Source of the DNA: Actinomycetes bacterium
GTDB taxonomy: Bacteria > Actinomycetota > CALGFH01
NCBI GenBank assembly: GCA_030146615.1
Contig: JASLBL010000408.1
Location: 1-20,557 of the forward strand
Reading direction: 5' to 3'
Length of the DNA stretch: 20,557 nt
Positions 1-6,496 of this stretch are shown one piece after another (the stretch's first letter is position 1; the number at the start of each line of letters is the position of its first letter). A program made the translations under genes and the position numbers. The notes under the pieces are model-generated. The model searched no databases, was not told the origin of the DNA, and saw only the letters and a list, made by a program, of their open reading frames with translations.

Positions 1-853
1 CCACACGCCCCTGCCGGCGGACCAGCAGCTCCGGGCTGGCCCCGACGAACCCGTCGCTGGCGTACAGGAAGGTCGACCCGCCGGGCCGCCGCCGCAGCCG
101 CCGCAGCAGCTCGGCCCGCGGGAACGGCCACTCCGCCTCCACCGCCGCCTCCCGGGCCAGCACGACCTTGTCGAGCCGCCCCGACCCGATCGCCGCAAGG
201 GCGGCCAGGACCCCAGCCCGCCACCGGTCCAGGCCGGAACCTCCCGGCCCGGCGCCAGGTCCCCCGGTGGGGGACGCTACCCGACCGGTGGGCTGGGCGG
301 AGTTGGTTGTCCACAGCCCCTCGGTGTCGAGCCGGCGGGCGGGCGGCCAGCGAACCTCGTCGCGAGCCTGGGCGCGGAGGCGGGCAAGCAGGTCGTCTGG
401 CGGGGGCGGGTCGAACGGGCCCGGTTCGGTGAGGACGGCCCAGGTGCGGCCGTCGGGGCCGGTGCGGAGCAGCAGGGACGGGACGACCAGCTCGCCGGGG
501 TTGGCCGGGTGGAACGGGAGGGCGCCGACCGCGGCCGGGGTCAGGCCGCTGCCGTCGGGGTCCTCGACCTCGGCCGCCTCCAGGAGGGCGGCCACCGCCT
601 CGGCGGCCCGTTCGATCCGGCCTGGGCCGGTGCCGACCGGGACCCGGGCGGCGGCGCCGGTGCCGACCAGGGTGGCCGCCGGCGACCCCCAGACGAAGCC
701 GTCCGATCCGGCCAGGTCGAGCGGGTCGAGCCCGTCGGCCAGGCGGACAACCAGGCTGACCAGCCGACCCGACGCCTGACGCGCCGAGGGACCGGGGTCG
801 AGCCGCTGGGACCCTCGGGACGGCTCGGGCCCGGGGTCCGCCGTTGACGTCAT
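1..853 (-). CDS. menF: isochorismate synthase, N-terminal part (cut by window edge)
   Basis: This open frame enters from the left edge and has no stop inside the window; 284 codons are visible. The visible C-terminal part reads LDKVVLARE (about residues 228-236), then FLYASDGFVGASPELLVRR. These are the first conserved blocks of the chorismate-binding fold as found in isochorismate synthases (MenF/EntC/DhbC); anthranilate synthases usually have a different wording there. Such enzymes convert chorismate to isochorismate, most often as the entry to menaquinone. The start chosen is the ATG at 851-853, 38 bp after the stop of the IclR gene. It has no clear ribosome site, but a -10-like TACGAT lies 6 bp upstream, which suits a leaderless mRNA. 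A Gly/Pro-rich stretch (about residues 180-205) just before the conserved block looks like an insertion. A siderophore or salicylate isochorismate synthase cannot be excluded. Confidence 0.85.
   Translation of the reverse strand, partial: MTSTADPGPEPSRGSQRLDPGPSARQASGRLVSLVVRLADGLDPLDLAGSDGFVWGSPAATLVGTGAAARVPVGTGPGRIERAAEAVAALLEAAEVEDPDGSGLTPAAVGALPFHPANPGELVVPSLLLRTGPDGRTWAVLTEPGPFDPPPPDDLLARLRAQARDEVRWPPARRLDTEGLWTTNSAQPTGRVASPTGGPGAGPGGSGLDRWRAGVLAALAAIGSGRLDKVVLAREAAVEAEWPFPRAELLRRLRRRPGGSTFLYASDGFVGASPELLVRRQGRV
304..322 (-). repeat. copy A of a 19-bp repeat with a TTGTCCACA box
   Basis: On the minus strand GAGGGGCTGTGGACAACCA, inside menF. The same 19 bases with one change are found at 20530-20548 inside the ligase gene. 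It contains TTGTCCACA (307-315 on the plus strand), the form of DnaA box usual in high-GC Actinomycetota. Confidence 0.4.
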
Positions 854-859
854 AGGGCC

Positions 860-865
860 ATCGTA
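860..865 (-). promoter_or_regulatory. candidate -10 box for leaderless menF
   Basis: On the minus strand TACGAT fits the actinobacterial TANNNT -10 pattern. It ends 6 bp before the menF ATG, so transcription would begin at or next to the start codon. No convincing -35 is seen. The ATG lacks a ribosome site, which is why a leaderless start is suggested. Confidence 0.35.
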
Positions 866-891
866 GGGGCGGGGTGCGTGGTCGCGCGACT

Positions 892-1668
892 TCAGGCGCC
901 GGCGCGGGGCACGGCCGGGCGGCCGGCGCCGAGCTCGCGGGACAGCCCGCGAGCCGTCTCCTTGACCGCGGCCACCGTCTCGGACGCCGGCCCGTCGAGG
1001 AGCAGGCGCTCGACCGGGCCGGCCAGGCCGATGGCCCCGACCACCGCCCCCCGGTTGTCGAACAGGGCGGCGGCGATGCCAGCCTCGCCGACGATCGCCT
1101 CCTGGTCCTCGACGGCCACCCCGGTGGCGACCACTCCCTCCAGCTCGGCAGCGAGCACCTCCCTGGAGGTCAGGGTCCGGCCGGTGAGCCGGGGCAGCGG
1201 CTCGGCCAGCAGCTCGGCCCGGGCGTCGGGGTCGAGGTAGGCGACGGTGGCCTTGCCGAGGGCGCAGGCGTGCCAGGGGATCGACGCCCCCACCTGGAGG
1301 ATCTGGAGGGAGTTGTCGGGCCGGAACACGTGGTGGACGAGCAGCACGTTGGGGCCGTAGAGGACCCCGACGTGCACCGCCTCGCGGGCCCGGCCGGCCA
1401 GGGTCTCGGCCCACAGCAGGGACCGGGCCCGTAGCTCGTTGTTGTCGAGGAAGGCGTTGCCGAGCTGGAGCAGGGCCGGCCCGAGCCGGTACTTGCCGGT
1501 CTCGGAGTCCTGCTCGACCAGCTGGTGGGCCTCCAGGGTCCGCAGCAGCCCGTACACGGTCGCCTTGGCCAGGCCGAGGCGCTCGGCCAGCTCGGTCACG
1601 CCCAGGCGGGCCGACTCCGACCCGAGCGCCTTGAGGATCCGGGCCGCCCGACCGACCGACTGGATCAC
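892..1668 (-). CDS. IclR-family transcriptional regulator (GylR-like)
   Basis: The protein has 258 aa, normal for the family. An N-terminal winged helix-turn-helix (about residues 5-65, with LGVTELAERLGLAKATVYGLLRTLE as the helix-turn-helix) is followed by a GAF-like effector domain (about 80-245). The wording around NELRAR, VHVGVLYGPNVLLVHHVFRPDNSLQ and HACALGKA recalls GylR-type glycerol-operon regulators of Streptomyces (family knowledge). The start is a GTG whose first bases overlap the dhaL stop (GTGA, 4-bp overlap), so translation is probably coupled to dhaL. The co-transcription with dhaM and dhaL suggests it senses a dihydroxyacetone- or glycerol-related metabolite. The inverted repeat at 2870-2892 in front of dhaM is its most likely operator (inference). 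Confidence 0.9.
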   Translation of the reverse strand: MIQSVGRAARILKALGSESARLGVTELAERLGLAKATVYGLLRTLEAHQLVEQDSETGKYRLGPALLQLGNAFLDNNELRARSLLWAETLAGRAREAVHVGVLYGPNVLLVHHVFRPDNSLQILQVGASIPWHACALGKATVAYLDPDARAELLAEPLPRLTGRTLTSREVLAAELEGVVATGVAVEDQEAIVGEAGIAAALFDNRGAVVGAIGLAGPVERLLLDGPASETVAAVKETARGLSRELGAGRPAVPRAGA

Positions 1669-2342
1669 GGCCCGCTCACCGGGCGCCTGGCCCCGCTGGC
1701 GAACCGCTGGGAGCGGTCGGCGAGCACGGCCTGCTCGAGGGCCGCGAACATCAGGGCGGTCGAGGTCGCGCCCGGGTCCTGGTGGCCGACGCTGCGCGGG
1801 CCCAGGTAGGAGGCGCGCCCCTTGCGGGCCTGGAGCGGGATGGTGGCCCGCATCCCCTCGGCGGCCGCCTCCCTGGCCCCGCTGACCGCCGTCTCCAGCG
1901 AGCCGCCCATGCGCAGCTCCAGCTCATAGGCGCTGAGGGCCGGGGTGAGGGCGTCGACCATGGTCTTGTCGCCGGGCGCGGCCGCCCCGACCCGCTGGAC
2001 CCCTTCCAGCGAGGCCCGCAGGGCGTCCAGGAGCAGCTTGGGCCCGAAGCGCTCGTGGTCGCCGAGGGCCTCGCTGGCGGAGAGGAAGGCGGTGCCGTAC
2101 AGCGGCCCGGCGGCGCCGCCGACAGTGGAGACGAAGGTCCGCCCGGCGATCTTCAGCAGCTGCCCACCGCTGGCCTCCCCCACCGCCCCGACTCTGGCCA
2201 TGACCGCGGTGAACCCACGGTGCATGTTCACGCCGTGGTCGGCGTCGCCGATGGCCGCGTCCAGCTGGGTCAGGAAGTCCCGCTCCGCGGCCAGGCGGTC
2301 GGCGACCTCGGTGAGCCAGCGGCGCACGCAGGTCGCATCCAC
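1665..2342 (-). CDS. dhaL: dihydroxyacetone kinase, ADP-binding subunit DhaL
   Basis: DhaL binds ADP/Mg and passes phosphate from DhaM to dihydroxyacetone held on DhaK. The 225-aa product has the expected blocks in order: LDAAIGDADHG with the metal-binding Asp residues (about 24-34), GGAAGPLYGTAF (about 80), GDKTMVDAL (about 122) and GRASYLGPRSVGHQDPGATS near the C-terminus. The frame is open far upstream, but family alignment favours the GTG at 2340-2342 (MDATCVRRWLTEVADRL). A purine-rich GAGAGG lies about 10 nt upstream of it. The stop overlaps the start of the IclR gene. dhaM lies 71 bp upstream on the same strand. No dhaK is found in this unit, which is unusual. Confidence 0.92.
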   Translation of the reverse strand: MDATCVRRWLTEVADRLAAERDFLTQLDAAIGDADHGVNMHRGFTAVMARVGAVGEASGGQLLKIAGRTFVSTVGGAAGPLYGTAFLSASEALGDHERFGPKLLLDALRASLEGVQRVGAAAPGDKTMVDALTPALSAYELELRMGGSLETAVSGAREAAAEGMRATIPLQARKGRASYLGPRSVGHQDPGATSTALMFAALEQAVLADRSQRFASGARRPVSGP

Positions 2343-2413
2343 GATCCTGGCTGCCTCTCGTCGGGGTCCGGGCAACGAACCCGCCAATGGTACTGCGACG
2401 GCGGCCGCCACCC

Positions 2414-2839
2414 TCAGCCTCCCCGGCCGGACCCCTCCGGGTCCTTCACCTTGACCATGGTGGCCGCGTCCCGGGCCGCCTGGTCGACCTCCTCGAGGGT
2501 CGAGCCGGTGCTGGCCTGGATGGCGGCGACCACGGCCCCCTCCACGACCGGGGCCTCGGCGATGCGGACCCGGCCGCGGGTCTCCTCCTCGACCAGCTCG
2601 TCGATGGCCACCTGGGCCGAGAGCACGGCCGACCCGAGGTCGACCAGGAGCAGCACCCCGTCGCCCTCGTCGGCGGCGGCGATCGCCTCGGCGATCAGGG
2701 TGGCGTCGGTCCCGATGCCGCCGTCGTCGGTGCCGCCGGCGGCCTTGATGCGCACGCCTTCGGCCATCTGGCCGGCCAGCTCGACCACGCCCTCGGCGAT
2801 CTTGGCCGAGTGGGACACGACCACCAGGCCCACGCTCAC
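2414..2839 (-). CDS. dhaM: dihydroxyacetone kinase phosphodonor subunit DhaM (EIIA-Man type)
   Basis: The 141-aa protein is a single PTS EIIA-mannose-like domain. The phospho-accepting His is H10 in VVVSHSAKIAEGV, and the GGTDDGGIGTD and LLLVDLGSAVLSAQ blocks follow as in DhaM. In PTS-dependent dihydroxyacetone kinases this subunit is phosphorylated by HPr and rephosphorylates ADP bound to DhaL. It lacks the extra HPr and EI-like domains of the long E. coli form, so it is of the short form. The GTG start has a strong AGGAGG ribosome site. A TTGACA promoter and a palindromic operator lie upstream. It is the first gene of the dhaM-dhaL-iclR unit. Confidence 0.92.
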   Translation of the reverse strand: MSVGLVVVSHSAKIAEGVVELAGQMAEGVRIKAAGGTDDGGIGTDATLIAEAIAAADEGDGVLLLVDLGSAVLSAQVAIDELVEEETRGRVRIAEAPVVEGAVVAAIQASTGSTLEEVDQAARDAATMVKVKDPEGSGRGG

Positions 2840-2869
2840 GGGCCCTCCACCTCCTGACCCGACCTCGCT

Positions 2870-2892
2870 GGTGTTCGATCATGCCGAACACC
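2870..2892. promoter_or_regulatory. perfect inverted repeat, candidate IclR-family operator
   Basis: GGTGTTCG and CGAACACC form perfect 8-bp arms around a 7-bp spacer. The repeat lies directly downstream of the predicted transcription start of the dhaM promoter and upstream of its ribosome site, as expected for a repressor site. The regulator is likely the IclR-family protein encoded two genes downstream (inference from position). Confidence 0.6.
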
Positions 2893-2900
2893 GTTAGGTC

Positions 2901-2930
2901 ATTACGCACTTCGGTTGCTTGCGTTGTCAA
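2901..2930 (-). promoter_or_regulatory. promoter of dhaM-dhaL-iclR
   Basis: On the minus strand a consensus -35 TTGACA (2925-2930) is separated by 18 bp from CGTAAT (2901-2906, 4 of 6 matches to TATAAT). The predicted start, near 2894, touches the edge of the inverted repeat at 2870-2892. Confidence 0.55.
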
Positions 2931-2967
2931 GAGATGGAGGCCCGTGCCCCCCGGTCCGCGGCGGTGC

Positions 2968-3189
2968 CTAGGCGTCGCCGCTGCGCTCGTACTTGAACGA
3001 GACCTTGAGCCGGGTGCGGTAGGCCCGGACCCGGCCGTCCTCGAGCTGGAGGTCGAGCTCGAGGACCTCGGCGATCCGCAGATCCCTGAGCGTCTGGGAC
3101 GCCGTCTCGACCGCGGACGCCGCCGCCTGCTCCCAGGACTCGGAGCTGGTCCCGACCAGCTCGGTGACCCGATAGACGCTGTCGGCCAT
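2968..3189 (-). CDS. dodecin family flavin-binding protein
   Basis: A 73-aa protein of typical dodecin length that reads MADSVYRVTELVGTSSESWEQA, then VETASQTLRDLR, and ends LKVSFKYE. The order of strand, helix and two strands, and the VYRVTELVGTS start, match dodecins, which form 12-mers that store flavin or bind CoA in the cytoplasm. The start at 3187-3189 is preferred over the in-frame ATG at 3196-3198, because the GGAAGG ribosome site sits 9 nt before the former and directly against the latter. It is divergent from an acyl-CoA dehydrogenase; both depend on flavin, which may be the link (inference). dhaM lies 128 bp downstream with its own promoter. Confidence 0.88.
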   Translation of the reverse strand: MADSVYRVTELVGTSSESWEQAAASAVETASQTLRDLRIAEVLELDLQLEDGRVRAYRTRLKVSFKYERSGDA

Positions 3190-3283
3190 GACGACCATCC
3201 TTCCGACGGGGGCGGCCCGCTGCTGGCCGCCGGCTGCCGCCTACCGTATATCGTCGTGGGGCCGCGCCCGAAGGAGGCACCCG

Positions 3284-4504
3284 ATGGCCGTGCTGGCGAT
3301 GACACCGGAGGTCCGGGAGCTGCGCGAGCAGGTCCGGGGCCTCATGGACCGGCTCGTCTACCCCAACGAGCCTCGCCTGGACCGCGAGGACGACGAGGCC
3401 GAGGCACTGGTCGAGGAGCTGCGGGCCGAGGTCAGGGCGGCCGGCCTGTGGGCCCCCAACATCGGCCCGGAGGCCGGAGGCAGCGGCCGCGGGTTCGTCG
3501 CCTACGCCTTCCTGAACGAGCTGATCGGCCGCAGCGCCTGGGCGCCGCTGCTCTTTGGCTGCCAGGCCCCCGACGCCGGCAACGCCGAGATCCTCCACCT
3601 GTACGGTACCCCCGAGCAGCGCCAGCGGTGGCTGGCCCCGCTGGTCGCCGGGGACGTCCGCTCGTTCTTCGCCATGACCGAGCCCGAGGTCTCCGGCTCC
3701 GACCCGACCGGCCTGCGGACCACCGCCGTCCGCGACGGCGACGACTGGGTGATCGACGGCCACAAGTGGTTCAGCTCCGGCGCCGAGGGAGCGGCGTTCG
3801 GGATCGTCATGGCGGTGACCGACCCCGGGGCCGAGCCGCACCGGCGGATGAGCCAGATCGTCGTCCCGGCCACCACCCCCGGGGTCGAGATCATCCGGGC
3901 GATCCCGGTCATGGGCCACCGGGGCCGGGGCTGGAGCACCCACTGCGAGGTCCGCTTCGCCGGTGTGCGGGTCCCGCTGGCCAACACCGTCGGCGAGCCG
4001 GGGGACGGCTTCCGGATCGCCCAGAAGCGGCTCGGCCCCGGCCGCATCCACCACGTGATGCGCTGGCTGGGGCAGATGCAGCGCGCCTTCGAGCTGATGT
4101 GCGGCTACGCGCTGCGACGCCAGGCGTTCGGGGGGCCGCTGGCCGACAAGCAGACGGTGCAGGGCTGGGTGGCCGACTCGGCGGCCGAGATCCAGGCCTG
4201 CCGGCTGCTCACCCTGGACGCGGCCGCCCGCATCGACCAGGGCGACGAGGCCCGGGTGGAGATCTCGACGGTCAAGTTCTACGCCGCCCGGGTGCTGCAC
4301 GACGTGATCGACCGGGCCGTCCAGACCCACGGCGCCCTCGGCCTGACCGACCAGACCCCGCTGGCCCGGATGTACGCCGACGCCCGGGCGGCCCGGCTCT
4401 ACGACGGCCCCGACGAGGTCCACCGCATGGTGGTGAGCCGCCGGGTCCTGCGGGCGTTCGAGCAGGGTGCCGTCTGGGACTTCGCCGACGGCGGCCCCCG
4501 CTAG
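3284..4504 (+). CDS. acyl-CoA dehydrogenase family protein (ACAD10/11-like)
   Basis: A 406-aa flavoprotein with the three acyl-CoA dehydrogenase parts: N-terminal helices (about 5-125), middle strands with FFAMTEPEVSGSDPTGLRTTA and DGHKWFSSGA (about 127-240), and C-terminal helices with RRQAFGGPLADKQTVQ. The family oxidises acyl-CoA to 2-enoyl-CoA and hands electrons to ETF. At the position of the usual catalytic Glu, in YEGTSE-type motifs, it has Asp (D374 in LYDGPDEVHR). This wording is found in the ACAD10/ACAD11 group, so the substrate may be unusual. The ATG at 3284 follows AAGGAGG at a spacing of 6-7 nt; an upstream in-frame extension lacks family similarity. The gene is alone on its strand, divergent from the dodecin gene. 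Confidence 0.9.
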   Translation: MAVLAMTPEVRELREQVRGLMDRLVYPNEPRLDREDDEAEALVEELRAEVRAAGLWAPNIGPEAGGSGRGFVAYAFLNELIGRSAWAPLLFGCQAPDAGNAEILHLYGTPEQRQRWLAPLVAGDVRSFFAMTEPEVSGSDPTGLRTTAVRDGDDWVIDGHKWFSSGAEGAAFGIVMAVTDPGAEPHRRMSQIVVPATTPGVEIIRAIPVMGHRGRGWSTHCEVRFAGVRVPLANTVGEPGDGFRIAQKRLGPGRIHHVMRWLGQMQRAFELMCGYALRRQAFGGPLADKQTVQGWVADSAAEIQACRLLTLDAAARIDQGDEARVEISTVKFYAARVLHDVIDRAVQTHGALGLTDQTPLARMYADARAARLYDGPDEVHRMVVSRRVLRAFEQGAVWDFADGGPR

Positions 4505-4507
4505 CGT

Positions 4508-4544
4508 TTGAGCGCCTAGCCGGCATCTTGGTATGACATGCCGG
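4508..4544 (+). promoter_or_regulatory. inverted repeat overlapping a possible promoter
   Basis: Perfect 7-bp arms CCGGCAT (4520-4526) and ATGCCGG (4538-4544) enclose an 11-nt loop, starting 16 bp after the acyl-CoA dehydrogenase stop. It could be a terminator stem, though no T run follows. Equally, TTGAGC (4508-4513) and TATGAC (4532-4537), spaced 18 bp, could form a promoter for the next gene with the repeat as operator. The sequence does not decide. Confidence 0.3.
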
Positions 4545-4600
4545 GTACGCGCGCACCTGTGCCGCTCGGGGCGCAGTCGCGTGGCCAGGAGGAGGGATCG

Positions 4601-5122
4601 ATGCCTCCAGAGCATGACGACAACCGCGAGCGCCAGCTCGCCGCCCTACGCCGCTACGTCTCCGACCTCGACGTCCGCCGCCAGCACAACGGCCAGGCCC
4701 GGCTGGCCGAGGACCGGCGGCGGCCCGCCTGGCCCTGGCTGCTGGTCACCCTGGCCCTGATGGCCGTCTCCCTGGCCGGGGGCGTGGCCATCGGCGGCAA
4801 CCGCGACGCCGTCCGCGACCGGGCCCGGTTCTCGGGGGTGACCACCAGCAGCGTGGCCGCCTCCCCCACGGCCTCCCCCGAGTGTGCCGAGGCGGTGGAG
4901 CGGGCCAACGAGACCATCAGCCACGCCGTCCGGGTGTCGGGGGCCCTGCGCGAGCACACCGAGGCCATGAACAAGCTGCTCAACGGCTCGATGGAGGCCG
5001 AGGCGGCCGTGCAGGCCGGCACCCCGTCGCTGATCGCCGGCTCGGCCGAGTCGGCCAAGTTCGACGTCGCCCTGGCCGACTACCGCAAGGTGGTCGACCG
5101 CTGCCAGCTGCGCACGCCCTGA
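4601..5122 (+). CDS. single-pass membrane protein of unknown function
   Basis: I do not recognise this 173-aa protein. It has a charged N-terminal part (residues 1-43, rich in Arg, Asp and Glu), one clear membrane helix (about 44-66, WPWLLVTLALMAVSLAGGVAIGG), a Ser/Thr/Pro linker (about 82-96) and a helical, probably outer, domain (about 97-173). The domain has one Cys near its start (SPECAEA) and one near its end (VDRCQLRTP), which could form a disulfide. The ATG at 4601 has an AGGAGG ribosome site; an in-frame ATG at 4538 lacks one. It converges on the L,D-transpeptidase gene with only 6 bp between stops. A cell-envelope role is possible but unproven. Confidence 0.75.
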   Translation: MPPEHDDNRERQLAALRRYVSDLDVRRQHNGQARLAEDRRRPAWPWLLVTLALMAVSLAGGVAIGGNRDAVRDRARFSGVTTSSVAASPTASPECAEAVERANETISHAVRVSGALREHTEAMNKLLNGSMEAEAAVQAGTPSLIAGSAESAKFDVALADYRKVVDRCQLRTP

Positions 5123-5128
5123 CCGGCG

Positions 5129-6358
5129 TCACCGGGGCAGAGCGCTGCCGGCGAGCCACTCGGACCAGGACATGTTCCAGTCGGCGACGCCGAGGCTGTT
5201 GCCGGGGCGCTTTGGTGAGCCCCGGACCTCGACCACGTCGCCGCGGCGGGTCTGGCGGAAGAACCAGGCGGCGTTGGCGGTGGAGAGGTTGACGCAGCCG
5301 TGGGAGACGTTGGCCGAGCCCTGGGCACCGGTCGACCAGGGGGCGGCGTGGACGAACTCGCCCGAGTTGGAGATCCGCACCGACCAGGCGACCCGCTGGT
5401 AGTAGCCGCCGGGGCCGTTGCGGGGGATGCCCACGGTCGAGGAGTCCATCACCTTGACCGGGTTCTTCTCGAGCACGAAGTGGACGCCGTTGGTGGTCGG
5501 GTACTGCGCCCGGCCGGTGCTCACCGGCAGGACCCGGAGGGTCCGCCCGCCCGAGGTGACCCGCATGCGGTGGGTCCGGACGTCGACCACGCTGATCCGG
5601 CGCTCGCCGATGGTGAAGCCGATGGTCCGGTCGGCCACGCCCCAGACCCCGCGGCCGGCGTCGGTCCCGGCCAGGCGGGCCCGCAGGGTGACCTTGGACC
5701 CGCTCGGCCAGTAGGCCTTGGGGCGGTAGTGGACCTCGTTGTCGGCGAACCAGTGCCAGGCCCCGGTGACCGGCTTGGACGAGCTGACCTGGAGGCGCCG
5801 CTCGACCGCGGCCCGGTCGGCCACCGGCTGGCTGAACCAGATGCCGATGGGCAGGCCGACGCCGACCGTCTCGCCGTCGAGGGGCATGATCGCGGCCCGC
5901 AGCTCGGCCCGGGGCTTGAGGGTGGTGAAGCTGCTCTGGCGGCGGGTCGGGGTGCCGGCGTCATCCACCGCCTCGGCCACCACCCGGTAGCGGGTCGCCG
6001 GGGCCAGGGCCTCGGTGCTCTCCCAGCTGCGCCCGTCGGTGGCCAGCTCCCCGGCCAGCTTCCGCCCGCCGGCCCCGGTCACCCGCACCGCCCGCAGCCG
6101 CCCCTCCTCGGCCACCACCCGCGCCGTGGCGTCCAGGGCGACCCGGGTCGCCCTGTCCTTGGGGGTCACGGTCAGCCGCACCGGCGCCGCCGGGGTCGTG
6201 CCGCCGTCCCCCGACCCTCCGCCGCCGCCGACGGCCCCGGGCCGATCACCCGACCCGCCCCCGCCCCCCAGCGCGAACAGGCCGCCCCCGACCAGGGCGA
6301 CGACGACCACGGCGGCCACGACCGACCATGGCCAACCGGGAACGCGCAAACGAGTCAT
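5129..6358 (-). CDS. L,D-transpeptidase, LdtMt2-like (Ig-like plus YkuD domains)
   Basis: The enzyme makes 3-3 cross-links in peptidoglycan outside the membrane. The 409-aa protein has an N-terminal membrane anchor (about residues 8-32, no lipobox Cys), a Gly/Ser-rich linker (about 33-60), Ig-like domains (about 60-250) and a YkuD catalytic domain (from about 253). The catalytic set is H337 in EFVHAAPWS, then SHGCVN with H353 and C355. Length and residue numbers almost match Mycobacterium LdtMt2 (408 aa, Cys354), and the C-terminal tail with WNMSWSEWL also recalls that group. The start is the ATG at 6356-6358, directly before the signal anchor; the frame is open much further upstream but that part is antisense to the acylase gene. 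No strong ribosome site is seen; a TACACT -10-like box lies close upstream. Confidence 0.93.
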   Translation of the reverse strand: MTRLRVPGWPWSVVAAVVVVALVGGGLFALGGGGGSGDRPGAVGGGGGSGDGGTTPAAPVRLTVTPKDRATRVALDATARVVAEEGRLRAVRVTGAGGRKLAGELATDGRSWESTEALAPATRYRVVAEAVDDAGTPTRRQSSFTTLKPRAELRAAIMPLDGETVGVGLPIGIWFSQPVADRAAVERRLQVSSSKPVTGAWHWFADNEVHYRPKAYWPSGSKVTLRARLAGTDAGRGVWGVADRTIGFTIGERRISVVDVRTHRMRVTSGGRTLRVLPVSTGRAQYPTTNGVHFVLEKNPVKVMDSSTVGIPRNGPGGYYQRVAWSVRISNSGEFVHAAPWSTGAQGSANVSHGCVNLSTANAAWFFRQTRRGDVVEVRGSPKRPGNSLGVADWNMSWSEWLAGSALPR

Positions 6359-6392
6359 CGCGCCCCGAGTGTACCCGGCGCCTCCCCTGGGC

Positions 6393-6420
6393 TTGTGTGA
6401 TCGGCCCGCTTTGGTAGGCT
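6393..6420 (+). promoter_or_regulatory. possible promoter of the acylase gene
   Basis: TTGTGT (6393-6398) and TAGGCT (6415-6420) are spaced 16 bp in the short region between the divergent transpeptidase and acylase genes. The -35 match is weak (3 of 6). The -10 fits TANNNT. A leader of about 70 nt would result. Confidence 0.3.
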
Positions 6421-6496
6421 TCGCCGGGTTCGGACGACGCTCTGGGGCAGCCGGTGCTCTGGGGGCTGGGAGCCGGTCCCAGGAGAGGTAGCCCCG

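Noticed and set aside
168..847. Plus-strand frames of 203 and 112 codons opposite menF
   Set aside because: They are low-complexity Arg/Pro/Gly-rich shadows; the minus-strand frame carries the isochorismate synthase motifs.
1665..3305. A 546-codon minus-strand frame ending in DhaL
   Set aside because: The upstream part runs across dhaM, the promoter and the dodecin gene in a wrong frame. Only the last 225 codons match DhaL.
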